Origin: Candidatus Palauibacter rhopaloidicola | GTDB taxonomy: Bacteria > Gemmatimonadota > Gemmatimonadetes > Palauibacterales > Palauibacteraceae | Direction: 5' to 3' | Assembly: GCA_026914155.1 (NCBI GenBank) | Contig: JAPPGH010000042.1 | Coordinates: 1-64,000, forward strand | Length of the DNA stretch: 64,000 nucleotides | Shown here: positions 52,846-60,930 of the stretch, piece by piece | Position numbering within the stretch: position 1 is the stretch's first letter | Layout of the letters: the number at the start of each line of letters is the position of its first letter | The notes under the pieces: generated by a model | What the model saw: the letters and a program-made list of their open reading frames with translations, nothing else | The model's database searches: none | What the model was told of the DNA's origin: nothing | Translations under genes and position numbers: made by a program

Positions 52846-55193
52846 GGATCGTCTGCGTCGGAGGCGGGCCGGCCGGCCTGTACTTCGCGATCCTGATGAA
52901 GCGCTCGGATCCGGCGCACGATGTCATCGTCCTCGAACGCAACCGCCCCGGCGACACCTACGGCTTCGGCGTCGTGTTCTCCGACGCCACGCTGGAGGAA
53001 CTCGCCGCCGCGGACCTCGAGAGCTACGAGGCGATCGTGCGGTCCTTCCACCACTGGGACGACATCGACATCCACTACCGGGGCCACCGGCTCACATCGA
53101 CCGGACACGGGTTCAGCGGCCTCGCCCGCACCACGCTCCTCGAGATCCTGGAGTCGCGAGCCCGCGAACTCGGCGTCGATCTGCGGTGCGGCGTGGAAGT
53201 CGGGTCGGAGGAGGCGTACGCCGGCGCCGATCTCGTGCTGGCCGCCGATGGCGTGAACAGCCGGATGCGGGACCGATACGCCGCCGCGTTCGGCCCCCGC
53301 GTCGATCTCCGTCCGAACCGCTTCGTGTGGCTCGGCACGACGAAGCCCTTCCCCGCCTTCACGTTTTATTTTCGGGAGACCGAACACGGCCTGTGGCGGG
53401 TGCACGCATACCAGTACAGGCCCGATGGCGCGGACGGGGAGGCCGTCTCCACCTTCATCGTCGAGGCGACCGAGGCGACGTGGCGCGCCGCGGGCATGGA
53501 CGCCGCCTCCGAAAAGGAGACCGTCTCCTTTCTCGAGGATACGTTCCGCGAGGAACTGGATTCCCATCGCCTCATCGCGAACCGCTCGATCTGGCGGGGC
53601 TTTCCCACCGTCCGGAACCGATCGTGGCGCCACGGCCACATCGTGCTCGTCGGCGACGCCGCGCACTCGGCCCACTTCTCCATCGGGTCGGGCACCCGGC
53701 TGGCGATGATCGACGCGATTTCGCTTCACGAATCGCTTCTCGCGCACGGTCTCGCGGTGGCTCCCGCGCTGGAGGCCTACGAGACGGCGCGCCGACCCGA
53801 GGTCGAGAGCGCGCAGAGGGCGGCCCAGGCGAGTCTCGAGTGGTTCGAGGGCACCGAGCGTTTCCTGGAGACGGGACCGCTGCAGTTCGCCTTCAACCTC
53901 ATCACGCGCAGTCTCCGCATCACGCACTCCAACCTCGCGCTGCGCGACCCGGAGTTCACCGCGCGCGTCGACCGCTGGTTCGCGGAGCGGGCCGCGGCGG
54001 ACCTGGCGGCGGCGGACCTGGCGGCGGCGGACCTGGCGGCGGCGGACACAGCGGCGGCGACCGGAGGCTCTCCCCCCGGGAGCGCCGGAACCGGCCCGGC
54101 TCCGCCCCCGCTCCTCGCCCCGTTTCGGCTGCGGGAGCTTGAACTGAAGAACCGGGTCGTCGTCTCGGCCATGTGCCAGTATTCCGCGGACGAGGGGACG
54201 CCGGACGACTGGCACCTGGTGAACCTCGGCAGCCGGGCGATCGGCGGAGCCGGCCTCGTGATGTCGGAGATGACGGACGTGAGCCGGGAAGGCCGTATCT
54301 CCCTGGGTTGCACGGGAATGTATGCTCCCGCGCATGTGGGTGCCTGGAAGCGGATCGTCGATTTCGTGCACCGCCACTCCGACGCGGCGATCGGGATGCA
54401 GCTGGGCCACGCGGGCCGGAAGGCTTCCACGCACCTGTCCTGGGAGGGCGACAACGAACCGCTCGAGGAGGGCGGCTGGCCGATCATGGCCGCCTCCCCC
54501 GTGCCCTGGTTCGAACACAGCCCGGTGCCGCGCGAGATGACGCGGCGGGACATGGATCGGGTGACGGCCGAGTTCCGCCGCGCGGCGGAGATGTCGGAGG
54601 AAGCCGGGTTCGACCTGCTGGAGATCCACTTCGCGCACGGCTACCTGCTGGCCAGCTTCATCTCCCCTCTCACGAACCTCCGCGAAGACGAATACGGGGG
54701 CGACATGGACGGGAGACTGCGGTTCCCGCTCCAGGTGCTCGCGGCGGTGCGATCGGCGTGGCCGCCGGAGAAGCCGATTTCAGTCCGAATCTCCGCGGTG
54801 GACTGGGCGGAGGGCGGGATGAGCGCGGACGGCGCCGTCGAGGTTGCGCGACGCTTGAAGGAGGCGGGCGTGGACATCGTCGACGTCTCGGCGGGACAGA
54901 CCGTCCCCTGGCAGGAGCCGGTTTACGGCCGCCAGTACCAGACGCCGTTCTCGGACCGCATCCGGCACGAGGCGGGGATCGCGACCATGGCCGTCGGCAA
55001 CATCTCGTCCTTCATGGACGTGAACACGATCCTCGCGGCGGGGCGCGCGGACCTCTGCTGTCTCGCCCGCGCGCACCTCTGGGACCCATACTGGACCCGA
55101 CACGCCGCCTACGCTTCGGGGGCGCCGATCCCGTGGCCGCCGCAGTATTCGTCGCTGGACGGCTACACGCCGAGATTCGAGTGGGGGTACTAG
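52842..55193 (+). CDS. 2-aminobenzoyl-CoA monooxygenase/reductase-like fusion (FAD monooxygenase + Old Yellow Enzyme)
   Basis: About 783 residues. No ATG, GTG or TTG is placed sensibly. CTG 52842 overlaps the preceding stop as CTGA and puts LRIVCVGGGPAGLYFAILMK at the very N-terminus, where relatives have Met. Residues 1-380 are a PHBH-type FAD monooxygenase (GGGPAG, VLAADGVNSRMRD, HIVLVGDAAHSAHFSIGSGT). A repetitive AADLA linker (about 380-430) leads to an Old Yellow Enzyme domain (LKNRVVVSAMCQYSADEGTP, GMQLGHAGRKAS, EIHFAHGYLLASFISPLTN, GDMDGRLRFPLQVL). This two-domain layout is that of 2-aminobenzoyl-CoA monooxygenase/reductase, which hydroxylates and reduces the ring of 2-aminobenzoyl-CoA. 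Salicylyl-CoA 5-hydroxylase-type enzymes are the alternative. Confidence 0.88.
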   Translation: MRIVCVGGGPAGLYFAILMKRSDPAHDVIVLERNRPGDTYGFGVVFSDATLEELAAADLESYEAIVRSFHHWDDIDIHYRGHRLTSTGHGFSGLARTTLLEILESRARELGVDLRCGVEVGSEEAYAGADLVLAADGVNSRMRDRYAAAFGPRVDLRPNRFVWLGTTKPFPAFTFYFRETEHGLWRVHAYQYRPDGADGEAVSTFIVEATEATWRAAGMDAASEKETVSFLEDTFREELDSHRLIANRSIWRGFPTVRNRSWRHGHIVLVGDAAHSAHFSIGSGTRLAMIDAISLHESLLAHGLAVAPALEAYETARRPEVESAQRAAQASLEWFEGTERFLETGPLQFAFNLITRSLRITHSNLALRDPEFTARVDRWFAERAAADLAAADLAAADLAAADTAAATGGSPPGSAGTGPAPPPLLAPFRLRELELKNRVVVSAMCQYSADEGTPDDWHLVNLGSRAIGGAGLVMSEMTDVSREGRISLGCTGMYAPAHVGAWKRIVDFVHRHSDAAIGMQLGHAGRKASTHLSWEGDNEPLEEGGWPIMAASPVPWFEHSPVPREMTRRDMDRVTAEFRRAAEMSEEAGFDLLEIHFAHGYLLASFISPLTNLREDEYGGDMDGRLRFPLQVLAAVRSAWPPEKPISVRISAVDWAEGGMSADGAVEVARRLKEAGVDIVDVSAGQTVPWQEPVYGRQYQTPFSDRIRHEAGIATMAVGNISSFMDVNTILAAGRADLCCLARAHLWDPYWTRHAAYASGAPIPWPPQYSSLDGYTPRFEWGY
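53994..54047 (+). repeat. 15-bp tandem repeat encoding the interdomain linker
   Basis: GCGGCGGACCTGGCG is present in three perfect copies (53994-54008, 54009-54023, 54024-54038) plus a partial fourth. It encodes an AADLA repeat, probably helical, between the monooxygenase and Old Yellow Enzyme domains. Perfect copies suggest recent slippage and variable linker length between strains. Confidence 0.8.
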
Positions 55194-55237
55194 CGTCGCG
55201 TCCCGGGCACCGGGCGCAGGCCGCCGGAGGGAGATCG

Positions 55238-56041
55238 ATGGCGCACGGAAAATACCTGACCTATTCCGGATACCTGCACCTCGACGTGCTGCTGTCGCTC
55301 CAGGAAGAGCAATCGGGCGAGGGCGGGAACCCGGAACACGATGAAATGCTGTTCATCATCATCCACCAGGTGTACGAGCTGTGGTTCAAGCAGCTCCTGC
55401 ACGAGCTCGCGTTCGCGCGCGACCGCATGGGTGCGGACGACATGCCGCGGCTCCTGCATACGATGGAACGCATCCTCACGATCCTGAAGGTGCAGGTCGC
55501 CCAGCTCGACATCCTGGAGACGATGCGTCCGCTGGAGTTCCTCGCCTTCCGGCAGCGGCTGGAGGAGGCGAGCGGCCTGCAGTCGTACCAGTTCCGCGAA
55601 CTCGAATTCATCCTCGGCCACAAGCGGACGGACGTATTCGACCGATACCCGGAAGGGAGCCACGCGCGCCGGCGGCTCGACGCCCGCTACGAGGAACCGT
55701 CGCTGTGGGCCGCCTTCCTTCGGTTCATTCACGCGCGCGGGTACGCGATCCCGGCGGGGGACCTGGAGCGGGATGTCACGGCGCCAACCGAGCCATCCGC
55801 GGGCGTGCGGGCCGCCCTCATCCGGCTGTACCGGGAGGATCCGCACCTCGTCCAGCTGTGCGAGAGGTTCGTGGATCTCGACGAGGGGCTCCAGGAATGG
55901 CGCTACCGGCATGTGAAGATGGTGGAGCGCACGATCGGGGCGCGGCCCGGGACCGGCCAGACGGGAGGCGCCGCCTACCTCAGGAAGTCGCTGAATCGCC
56001 CCGTGTTCCCCGACCTGTGGGCGATCCGCACCGACCTGTGA
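55238..56041 (+). CDS. kynA: Tryptophan 2,3-dioxygenase
   Basis: About 267 residues from ATG 55238 with CGGAGGGAG upstream. Family motifs are strong: LTYSGYLHLDVLLSLQEE, HDEMLFIIIHQVYELWFKQL (substrate-side His and Arg/Phe region), QVAQLDILETMRPLEFLAFR, SGLQSYQFRELEFILGHK, and WRYRHVKMVERTIGARPGTG with the proximal heme His. The enzyme is a heme protein that opens the indole ring of L-tryptophan with O2 to give N-formyl-L-kynurenine. It directly precedes kynureninase (10 bp), so this is the entry step of the kynurenine route in the cluster. Confidence 0.96.
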   Translation: MAHGKYLTYSGYLHLDVLLSLQEEQSGEGGNPEHDEMLFIIIHQVYELWFKQLLHELAFARDRMGADDMPRLLHTMERILTILKVQVAQLDILETMRPLEFLAFRQRLEEASGLQSYQFRELEFILGHKRTDVFDRYPEGSHARRRLDARYEEPSLWAAFLRFIHARGYAIPAGDLERDVTAPTEPSAGVRAALIRLYREDPHLVQLCERFVDLDEGLQEWRYRHVKMVERTIGARPGTGQTGGAAYLRKSLNRPVFPDLWAIRTDL

Positions 56042-56051
56042 CCAGTTTCCC

Positions 56052-57263
56052 GTGACCGGCTTCGCGCCGGAGGACCTGTACCGGGAGCCGAACGCGCTGG
56101 CCCCGCACTACTCCCGCTTCCGGGTCGCGGAGCGGCTGCTCCTCACGGGACATTCGCACCAGGCGTGGCCGGACTGCGGATTCGCGGGGCAGCTCCGGGC
56201 CTGGGAGGACGCCGCCCGTCTCGTGGACGGGAAGTGGGAGGAGGCGTTCGCCCGCGGGAATCGGGTCCGCGCCGGGTACGCCGAACTCCTCGGAGGCCCG
56301 GGGCGCCCGGACGAAGGGGACTACGCGCTGGGCTCGAACACGCACGAACTGGTGGTCCGCTTTCTCTCCGCCCTGCCCCTGCGCAGGCGGCCCCGGCTCG
56401 TGACGACCGCGGGGGAGTTCCACTCCATCCGGCGCCAGCTCGACCGCCTGGAGGAAGAGGGTCTGACCATCGTCCGCGTGCCCGTGGACCCGATCGACTC
56501 GCTCTCCGAGCGGCTCGGTCTCGCGGCGGACGATGAGACGGCGAGCGTGCTGGTCTCCGCCGTCCTCTACCGCGACGCCCGCATTGTCGGCGGGCTCAAC
56601 CGCGTTGCGGAACGCTGCGAGCAGGTGGGGTGCCACCTCCTCGTGGACGCCTATCACGCGCTGAACGCGATCCCCTTCGATCTCTCGAGCCTGGGACTCG
56701 GACGCGCGTTCGTGGTGGGGGGCGGGTACAAGTACTGCCAGCTCGGCGAGGGGAACTGCTTCCTGCGGGTACCTCCGGACTGCCGGCTGCGCCCCGCCGT
56801 CACGGGCTGGTTCGCGGAGTTCTCGGCGCTGCACGGGGGGGAGGACGCGGCGCGGGTGAGGTACGGAGCGGGAGCGGAGCGGTTCGCCGGCAGCACGTAC
56901 GATCCGACGAGCCACTACCGCGCGGCCGAGGTGTTCGACTTCTTCCGGGAGCGGGGACTCGCCCCGGAGTTTCTGCGCGCGGTGAGCCGGCACCAGATGG
57001 ATCGTCTCAGGCGAGGGTTCGACGGGCTCGACGCGGACCCGGAACTGCTGGACCGCGACCGGGAGACGCCGCCCGCTGCGGTGGGCGGCTTCCTCGCGCT
57101 CCGGACGCCGCGGGCGCGCGACTTCCACGAGGCGCTCGCGGCCCGGGGCGTGGCGACGGACTACCGCGACGATCTCCTGCGGCTGGGGCCGGCCCCCTAT
57201 CTCAGCGACCGGCAGCTCGACGACGCGGTCGCCGCCCTCGGAGAGGCGGCAGCCGGGCTCTAG
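56052..57263 (+). CDS. kynU: Kynureninase
   Basis: About 403 residues from GTG 56052. A PLP-dependent aminotransferase class V fold: LTGHSHQAWPDC near the N-terminus, SNTHELVVRFLSAL, TTAGEFHSIRRQLDRLEE, HLLVDAYHALNAIPF (cofactor Asp and His), and the PLP lysine in VVGGGYKYCQLGEGNCFLR (about residue 227). It cleaves L-kynurenine to anthranilate and L-alanine. Anthranilate then feeds the CoA ligase and monooxygenase encoded upstream. It is the last plus-strand gene of the cluster and converges with mobA. Confidence 0.92.
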   Translation: MTGFAPEDLYREPNALAPHYSRFRVAERLLLTGHSHQAWPDCGFAGQLRAWEDAARLVDGKWEEAFARGNRVRAGYAELLGGPGRPDEGDYALGSNTHELVVRFLSALPLRRRPRLVTTAGEFHSIRRQLDRLEEEGLTIVRVPVDPIDSLSERLGLAADDETASVLVSAVLYRDARIVGGLNRVAERCEQVGCHLLVDAYHALNAIPFDLSSLGLGRAFVVGGGYKYCQLGEGNCFLRVPPDCRLRPAVTGWFAEFSALHGGEDAARVRYGAGAERFAGSTYDPTSHYRAAEVFDFFRERGLAPEFLRAVSRHQMDRLRRGFDGLDADPELLDRDRETPPAAVGGFLALRTPRARDFHEALAARGVATDYRDDLLRLGPAPYLSDRQLDDAVAALGEAAAGL

Positions 57264-57293
57264 TGTGACACCGGGCTATGTGACACCGGGCTA
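57264..57293. repeat. Perfect 15-bp tandem duplication between convergent stop codons
   Basis: TGTGACACCGGGCTA occurs twice in a row (57264-57278 and 57279-57293), filling the whole gap between the kynureninase stop and the mobA stop; the last CTA of copy 2 is the mobA stop on the minus strand. The earlier copy keeps the same CTA, so the pre-duplication mobA stop is still visible. Confidence 0.75.
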
Positions 57294-58007
57294 GTCGGAG
57301 CGGGCGGCGCGCCCCGCGGCCCACTCCAGATCGGCCCCGCTGTCCACGCCGCGGACCATCGTCTCGAGATCGCCGAATCGCTTCACCTGTTCAGCCGTTA
57401 CGGTTCGCACCCGCAACCGCTCGAGGAAGCTCATCATCGATGGGGATGGGTCGCCGGACGCGGCGGTGCGCGCCACAAGCCGCCTGGCCAGTCGGCCGAC
57501 CTCCCGCCGATAGGCGGCGCACAGCGGCTGGGCCCGGCCGCGCGCGTGCGGCACGACGGCGTCCAGGTCGGCGTCGATCGCGAGTTCGCGGCTCAGGCGG
57601 TCGACGAGCTCCGGCGTGACGAAGGGAAGGTCGCCCGCCAGCACGACGCAGATCGCGCCCCGCGCCGCCTCCAGCCCCGAGGCCACGCCGGCGAGCGGGC
57701 CCAGGTCGGGCACCGGGTCGGGCACGACGAGCAGGGCGCGGCCCTCCGGGCTGCGGAGCGCGACCGAGCCGGGCGGGCCCGCGCTCTCCGCGCCGGCGGC
57801 GCCGGGCTCCCAGCCCTCCGCGGCGAGGGCACGCCGGAAGGGCGGAACCTCGCGCACCGCCAGGACCGCGTCCGCGATATCCGCCGTGGCTTCCAGGATC
57901 CGCGACAGCACCGTGCGGCCGCCGACCTCGACCAGCGGCTTGTCGCGACCGAGGCGGCGGGAACGTCCGCCGGCCACGATCACGAGCGACCGGTCCGGCC
58001 CGCTCAC
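57291..58007 (-). CDS. mobA: Molybdenum cofactor guanylyltransferase MobA-like
   Basis: About 238 residues; GTG 58007 overlaps the arsenate reductase-like stop by 4 bp. Nucleotidyltransferase motifs: LVIVAGGRSRRLGRDKPLVE (GTP binding), a long insertion, then GPLAGVASGLEAARGAICVV and LAGDLPFVTPELVDRL (metal-binding Asp). It would attach GMP to molybdopterin for bis-MGD enzymes. An NTP-transferase acting on another cofactor is possible because the group is broad. No molybdoenzyme is encoded in this window. Confidence 0.8.
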   Translation of the reverse strand: MSGPDRSLVIVAGGRSRRLGRDKPLVEVGGRTVLSRILEATADIADAVLAVREVPPFRRALAAEGWEPGAAGAESAGPPGSVALRSPEGRALLVVPDPVPDLGPLAGVASGLEAARGAICVVLAGDLPFVTPELVDRLSRELAIDADLDAVVPHARGRAQPLCAAYRREVGRLARRLVARTAASGDPSPSMMSFLERLRVRTVTAEQVKRFGDLETMVRGVDSGADLEWAAGRAARSD

Positions 58008-58474
58008 GTTCCGGGAAGCCCGCCGGGCCCGGCCGCCGGCGCCCCGGGCACCACGCCCAGCTCCGCCAGCAACGCGGCCACCCGCCGGCGAATGTCATCC
58101 CGGACCTTGCGGAACTCCTCCGGCGGCAGGTCCTTCGGGTCCTTCACCTCCCAGTCCTCGCGCCGCCGCGCGGGCACGTGCGGACAGGCGTCGCCGCACC
58201 CCATGGTGACGACCGCATCGAACGGCCCGGGCGGCACGTCGTCCAACCCCTCCGACCGGTGGACGCCGAGATCGTAGCCCACCTCCGCCATGGACTCGAT
58301 CGCCAGCGGATTCACGACGCCCGAAGGCCGGGAGCCCCCGCTCGACGCCGCCACGCCGCCACCTGCCAGCATGCGGGCGAACCCCTCCGCCATCTGGCTC
58401 CGGCAGGAGTTCTCCACGCAGACGAAGAGGAGCCGCGGGCGCCCGGGGTTCTCCGCCGGCCTGTCCCGGTTCAG
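58004..58474 (-). CDS. arsC: Arsenate reductase-like, LMW protein tyrosine phosphatase family
   Basis: The P-loop RLLFVCVENSCRSQMAEGF contains the nucleophilic Cys and Arg of the thioredoxin-coupled arsenate reductase family, with VTMGCGDACPHVPARRRED and WEVKDPKDLPPEEFRKVRDD downstream. The first GTG in frame (58417) lies inside the P-loop, after the catalytic Cys, and would give a dead protein. A start further upstream is required, and CTG 58474, about 8 nt after AGGGG and 10 nt after the DUF5916 stop, is the best candidate, giving about 156 residues. It reduces arsenate to arsenite, or dephosphorylates proteins. No arsenite pump is nearby. Confidence 0.82.
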   Translation of the reverse strand: MNRDRPAENPGRPRLLFVCVENSCRSQMAEGFARMLAGGGVAASSGGSRPSGVVNPLAIESMAEVGYDLGVHRSEGLDDVPPGPFDAVVTMGCGDACPHVPARRREDWEVKDPKDLPPEEFRKVRDDIRRRVAALLAELGVVPGAPAAGPGGLPGT

Positions 58475-58484
58475 CGTCGTGCCC

Positions 58485-60812
58485 CTAGCCGCCGAGGACG
58501 TTGAACTGCCGGCTGAACTTGACGATCAGCGAGCGGCCCTGCGGCCCGTGAAGATCCTGGATCCCCTGGATGTCGTTGTAGACGATGAACAGGCCGGTCC
58601 CCGCCGTGTTGAGCCACCCGAACCGCACGTTGGCGGAGAACGTGTCGAGCTGCGTCGAGTACTGGACGAGCGACTGCAGGTAGACCCGCGGCGTGAAGAA
58701 GTAGCCGAAGTTCACCCCCGCCAGCGTCGTGACGAAGTCCCCGTGCTCCAGCGTGACGTTGTTGTAGTCGAGCCGGAGCGACGTGCTGAACGACGAACCC
58801 GGCCGCACGGTCAACGTCCCGTTCAGGCTGCGCCGCGACCCCGACAGGAATTGGCCGATGTTCGCCCCGCTGCGGAAGGAGACCTTCGCCGATTCGTTCG
58901 TCCAGAAGCGCAGTTGCGTTTCCCACCCATCGTACGTCCCGGCGGGCACGGTGACGTCCGTGCCGTAGATCGTGAAGGGCTCGTACAGCCCTTCGCGGTT
59001 CCAGTTCATGCCGGTGTGGGCCTCCATCCCGTCGTTGAACTCCCAGTGGTTGTCGATGTGGAGCCGGGCCGACTCCTCGAACCCCGGCGTCACTCCCGTC
59101 TTTTCGCTCCGGAAGGTGAAGTAGGAGATGTGCGGGCGGATCTCGCGGAAGGTCTCGGCCGGGTGGATGTTGTACATCAGGAATACCTGGTAGTACTGGT
59201 GGCCCGTCCGCCGCAGGAAGCCCACTTCGGGGTTGAAGTTCTCGCCGAAGTACTGGTACTGGAAGTTCCCCCGCCACTTGCGGGTCGTGAGACCGAAGGT
59301 CGCGTCGAACGCCCCGTCCGCTTCGGTCAGGCCGGGGGTCGCCGTCCTCGCCCCCCACGCCGTCAACGTCCACGCCTCCCCCAGGCCCAGCTGCCCATCC
59401 ACGGCGTAGGTCCGGTTGTAGTCGCCGGAAGCGCTCCCGTCGCGGTTGATGAAGGCCCCGCCGATCCGCGACCGGTTCGGCAGTTCGCGGGCCACCCGGG
59501 CGACCGAGTACGCGTTCGCGCCCTGGATGCCCTCGATCCCATCCGTCCCGATGTGCAGCATCCCGACGTTGAACCCGGCCGCGCGCCCCGAGACGCGGGC
59601 GCCGCCGGTGATCGGGACCTGCCGTCCGTTGGCGATGCCGATGCGGCGGCTGAAGAAGAGATCCGCCCCGCCGCCCCCGACCGCGAAGAAGCCCGCGTTC
59701 TCGAGGAAGAACGGACGCTTCTCGGGGAAGAGCAGGCTGAAGCGCGTCAGGTTGACCTGCTGGTCGTCCACCTCCACCTGCGCGAAGTCCGTGTTGTACG
59801 TCGCGTCGAGCGTCATTCCCCGCGTAAGCTGGAGCTTGGCCTCGCCGCCGAAATCGTAGTTCTGGTCGAACGCCGTCTGCCCGCCCGCGTAGTCCCGCGC
59901 CGTCGAACCCAGCATGTACGGCGTGACCGAGCCGAGTCGCCGGAAGGGAAGCTCGAGCCCGGTCAGGTGGCCCGCGTAGTTGAGCCGGTAGAGGTTGAAC
60001 TCGCGGGGGACGGCGGACCAGAAAGACTCCTCGTTCCGGCGCCGGATCTGACGGGAGACGTTGAAGCCCCAGGTCGGGTCGGTCCCGTAGCGGAGCGTGT
60101 TGAACGGAATCCGGAACTCGGCGTACCAGCCCCCGTCGTCGCGACTCGTCGCGACGTTCCAGGAGCCATCCCAGTTCTTGTTGAAGCCTCCGCCGGCACC
60201 GGACTGCATCCGTCGCTGGGTGTTGAAGCCGCCCCCCAGGAAGAAACCGCCCCCGCGGCCTTCGTTGGCGACCTGTCCGTCGTACTCGATGCCCGCCGGC
60301 GTCGTCCCGAACACGAACGCGTTCTGGAAGTCGTGGTAGGTATCGAACGCCAGCAAGACGTGGTCGGTCTCGGAAACCTCCGCGTCGCGGATCCGGTCTC
60401 CGGGGATGATCGCGGCGGGGTCCTCGTCGAAAGCCCAGACCCCCACGTAGATGGCCTCGTCGTCGAACACCATGCGCACTTCGGTCCGTTCGGACGCCGG
60501 CTGCCCGTCGAAGGGTTCGCGCTGGATGAAGTCCGTCATCACCGGAGCGCCGTTCCAGGCCGCATCGTCCAGGACTCCGTCGATGGCGGGCGCCTCCGCC
60601 GTACGGACCGCAAGACCCTCGGTCGGAAGGGGCGGCGCCTCTTCCGGTTCGCGCTGCCCCGGACCGTCCTGCGCGCGCAACTCCGACGCCGGCAGGAAGA
60701 GGGCGACGAGACCGGCGATCCCGAAGCCGAGCCGACGGACGGGTCGACGGCCGGGAAAACCATGGTTTCTTCGGAAGCTCATAGGGCGAACACTCGTATG
60801 GCGAACACTCAT
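58485..60812 (-). CDS. DUF5916 protein: family 9-like carbohydrate-binding module plus outer membrane barrel
   Basis: About 775 residues (765 if ATG 60782 is used). A signal peptide (LGFGIAGLVALFLPASELRAQ) is followed by a CBM9-like domain (APAIDGVLDDAAW, IYVGVWAFDEDPAAIIPGD, DHVLLAFDTYHDFQNAFVFG) and then the DUF5916 barrel (RRNEESFWSAVPREFNLYR, LFPEKRPFFLENAGFF, FFSRRIGIANGRQVPITGGA). It ends LIVKFSRQFNVLGG. The domain pair is common in outer membranes of Bacteroidota and Gemmatimonadota and is often called a putative sugar- or peptide-binding porin, without proven substrate. It leads an operon with arsC and mobA. Confidence 0.88.
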   Translation of the reverse strand: MSVRHTSVRPMSFRRNHGFPGRRPVRRLGFGIAGLVALFLPASELRAQDGPGQREPEEAPPLPTEGLAVRTAEAPAIDGVLDDAAWNGAPVMTDFIQREPFDGQPASERTEVRMVFDDEAIYVGVWAFDEDPAAIIPGDRIRDAEVSETDHVLLAFDTYHDFQNAFVFGTTPAGIEYDGQVANEGRGGGFFLGGGFNTQRRMQSGAGGGFNKNWDGSWNVATSRDDGGWYAEFRIPFNTLRYGTDPTWGFNVSRQIRRRNEESFWSAVPREFNLYRLNYAGHLTGLELPFRRLGSVTPYMLGSTARDYAGGQTAFDQNYDFGGEAKLQLTRGMTLDATYNTDFAQVEVDDQQVNLTRFSLLFPEKRPFFLENAGFFAVGGGGADLFFSRRIGIANGRQVPITGGARVSGRAAGFNVGMLHIGTDGIEGIQGANAYSVARVARELPNRSRIGGAFINRDGSASGDYNRTYAVDGQLGLGEAWTLTAWGARTATPGLTEADGAFDATFGLTTRKWRGNFQYQYFGENFNPEVGFLRRTGHQYYQVFLMYNIHPAETFREIRPHISYFTFRSEKTGVTPGFEESARLHIDNHWEFNDGMEAHTGMNWNREGLYEPFTIYGTDVTVPAGTYDGWETQLRFWTNESAKVSFRSGANIGQFLSGSRRSLNGTLTVRPGSSFSTSLRLDYNNVTLEHGDFVTTLAGVNFGYFFTPRVYLQSLVQYSTQLDTFSANVRFGWLNTAGTGLFIVYNDIQGIQDLHGPQGRSLIVKFSRQFNVLGG

Positions 60813-60824
60813 GTGGCGAACACC
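60785..60824. repeat. 15-bp tandem repeats over the DUF5916 start
   Basis: GGCGAACACTCGTAT (60785-60799) and GGCGAACACTCATGT (60800-60814) are followed by GGCGAACACC (60815-60824). They span the alternative ATGs 60812 and 60782 of the minus-strand gene, producing an SVRHTSVRP-like N-terminus if 60812 is used. Either a regulatory repeat or a slipped duplication that created an extra start codon. Confidence 0.5.
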
Positions 60825-60930
60825 TTGAAGGATGGATCTGCGCGTCCCAAGCCGGAAGATAACGCTGAGTCAACACGTACCGGCTCCGCACGGTTGCAAC
60901 GGTGCGCCGACAATTCGTATGTTCAGATAT

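Noticed and set aside
58004..58417. Arsenate reductase starting at GTG 58417
   Set aside because: This start removes the catalytic cysteine and the first strand of the P-loop; an upstream start is needed.
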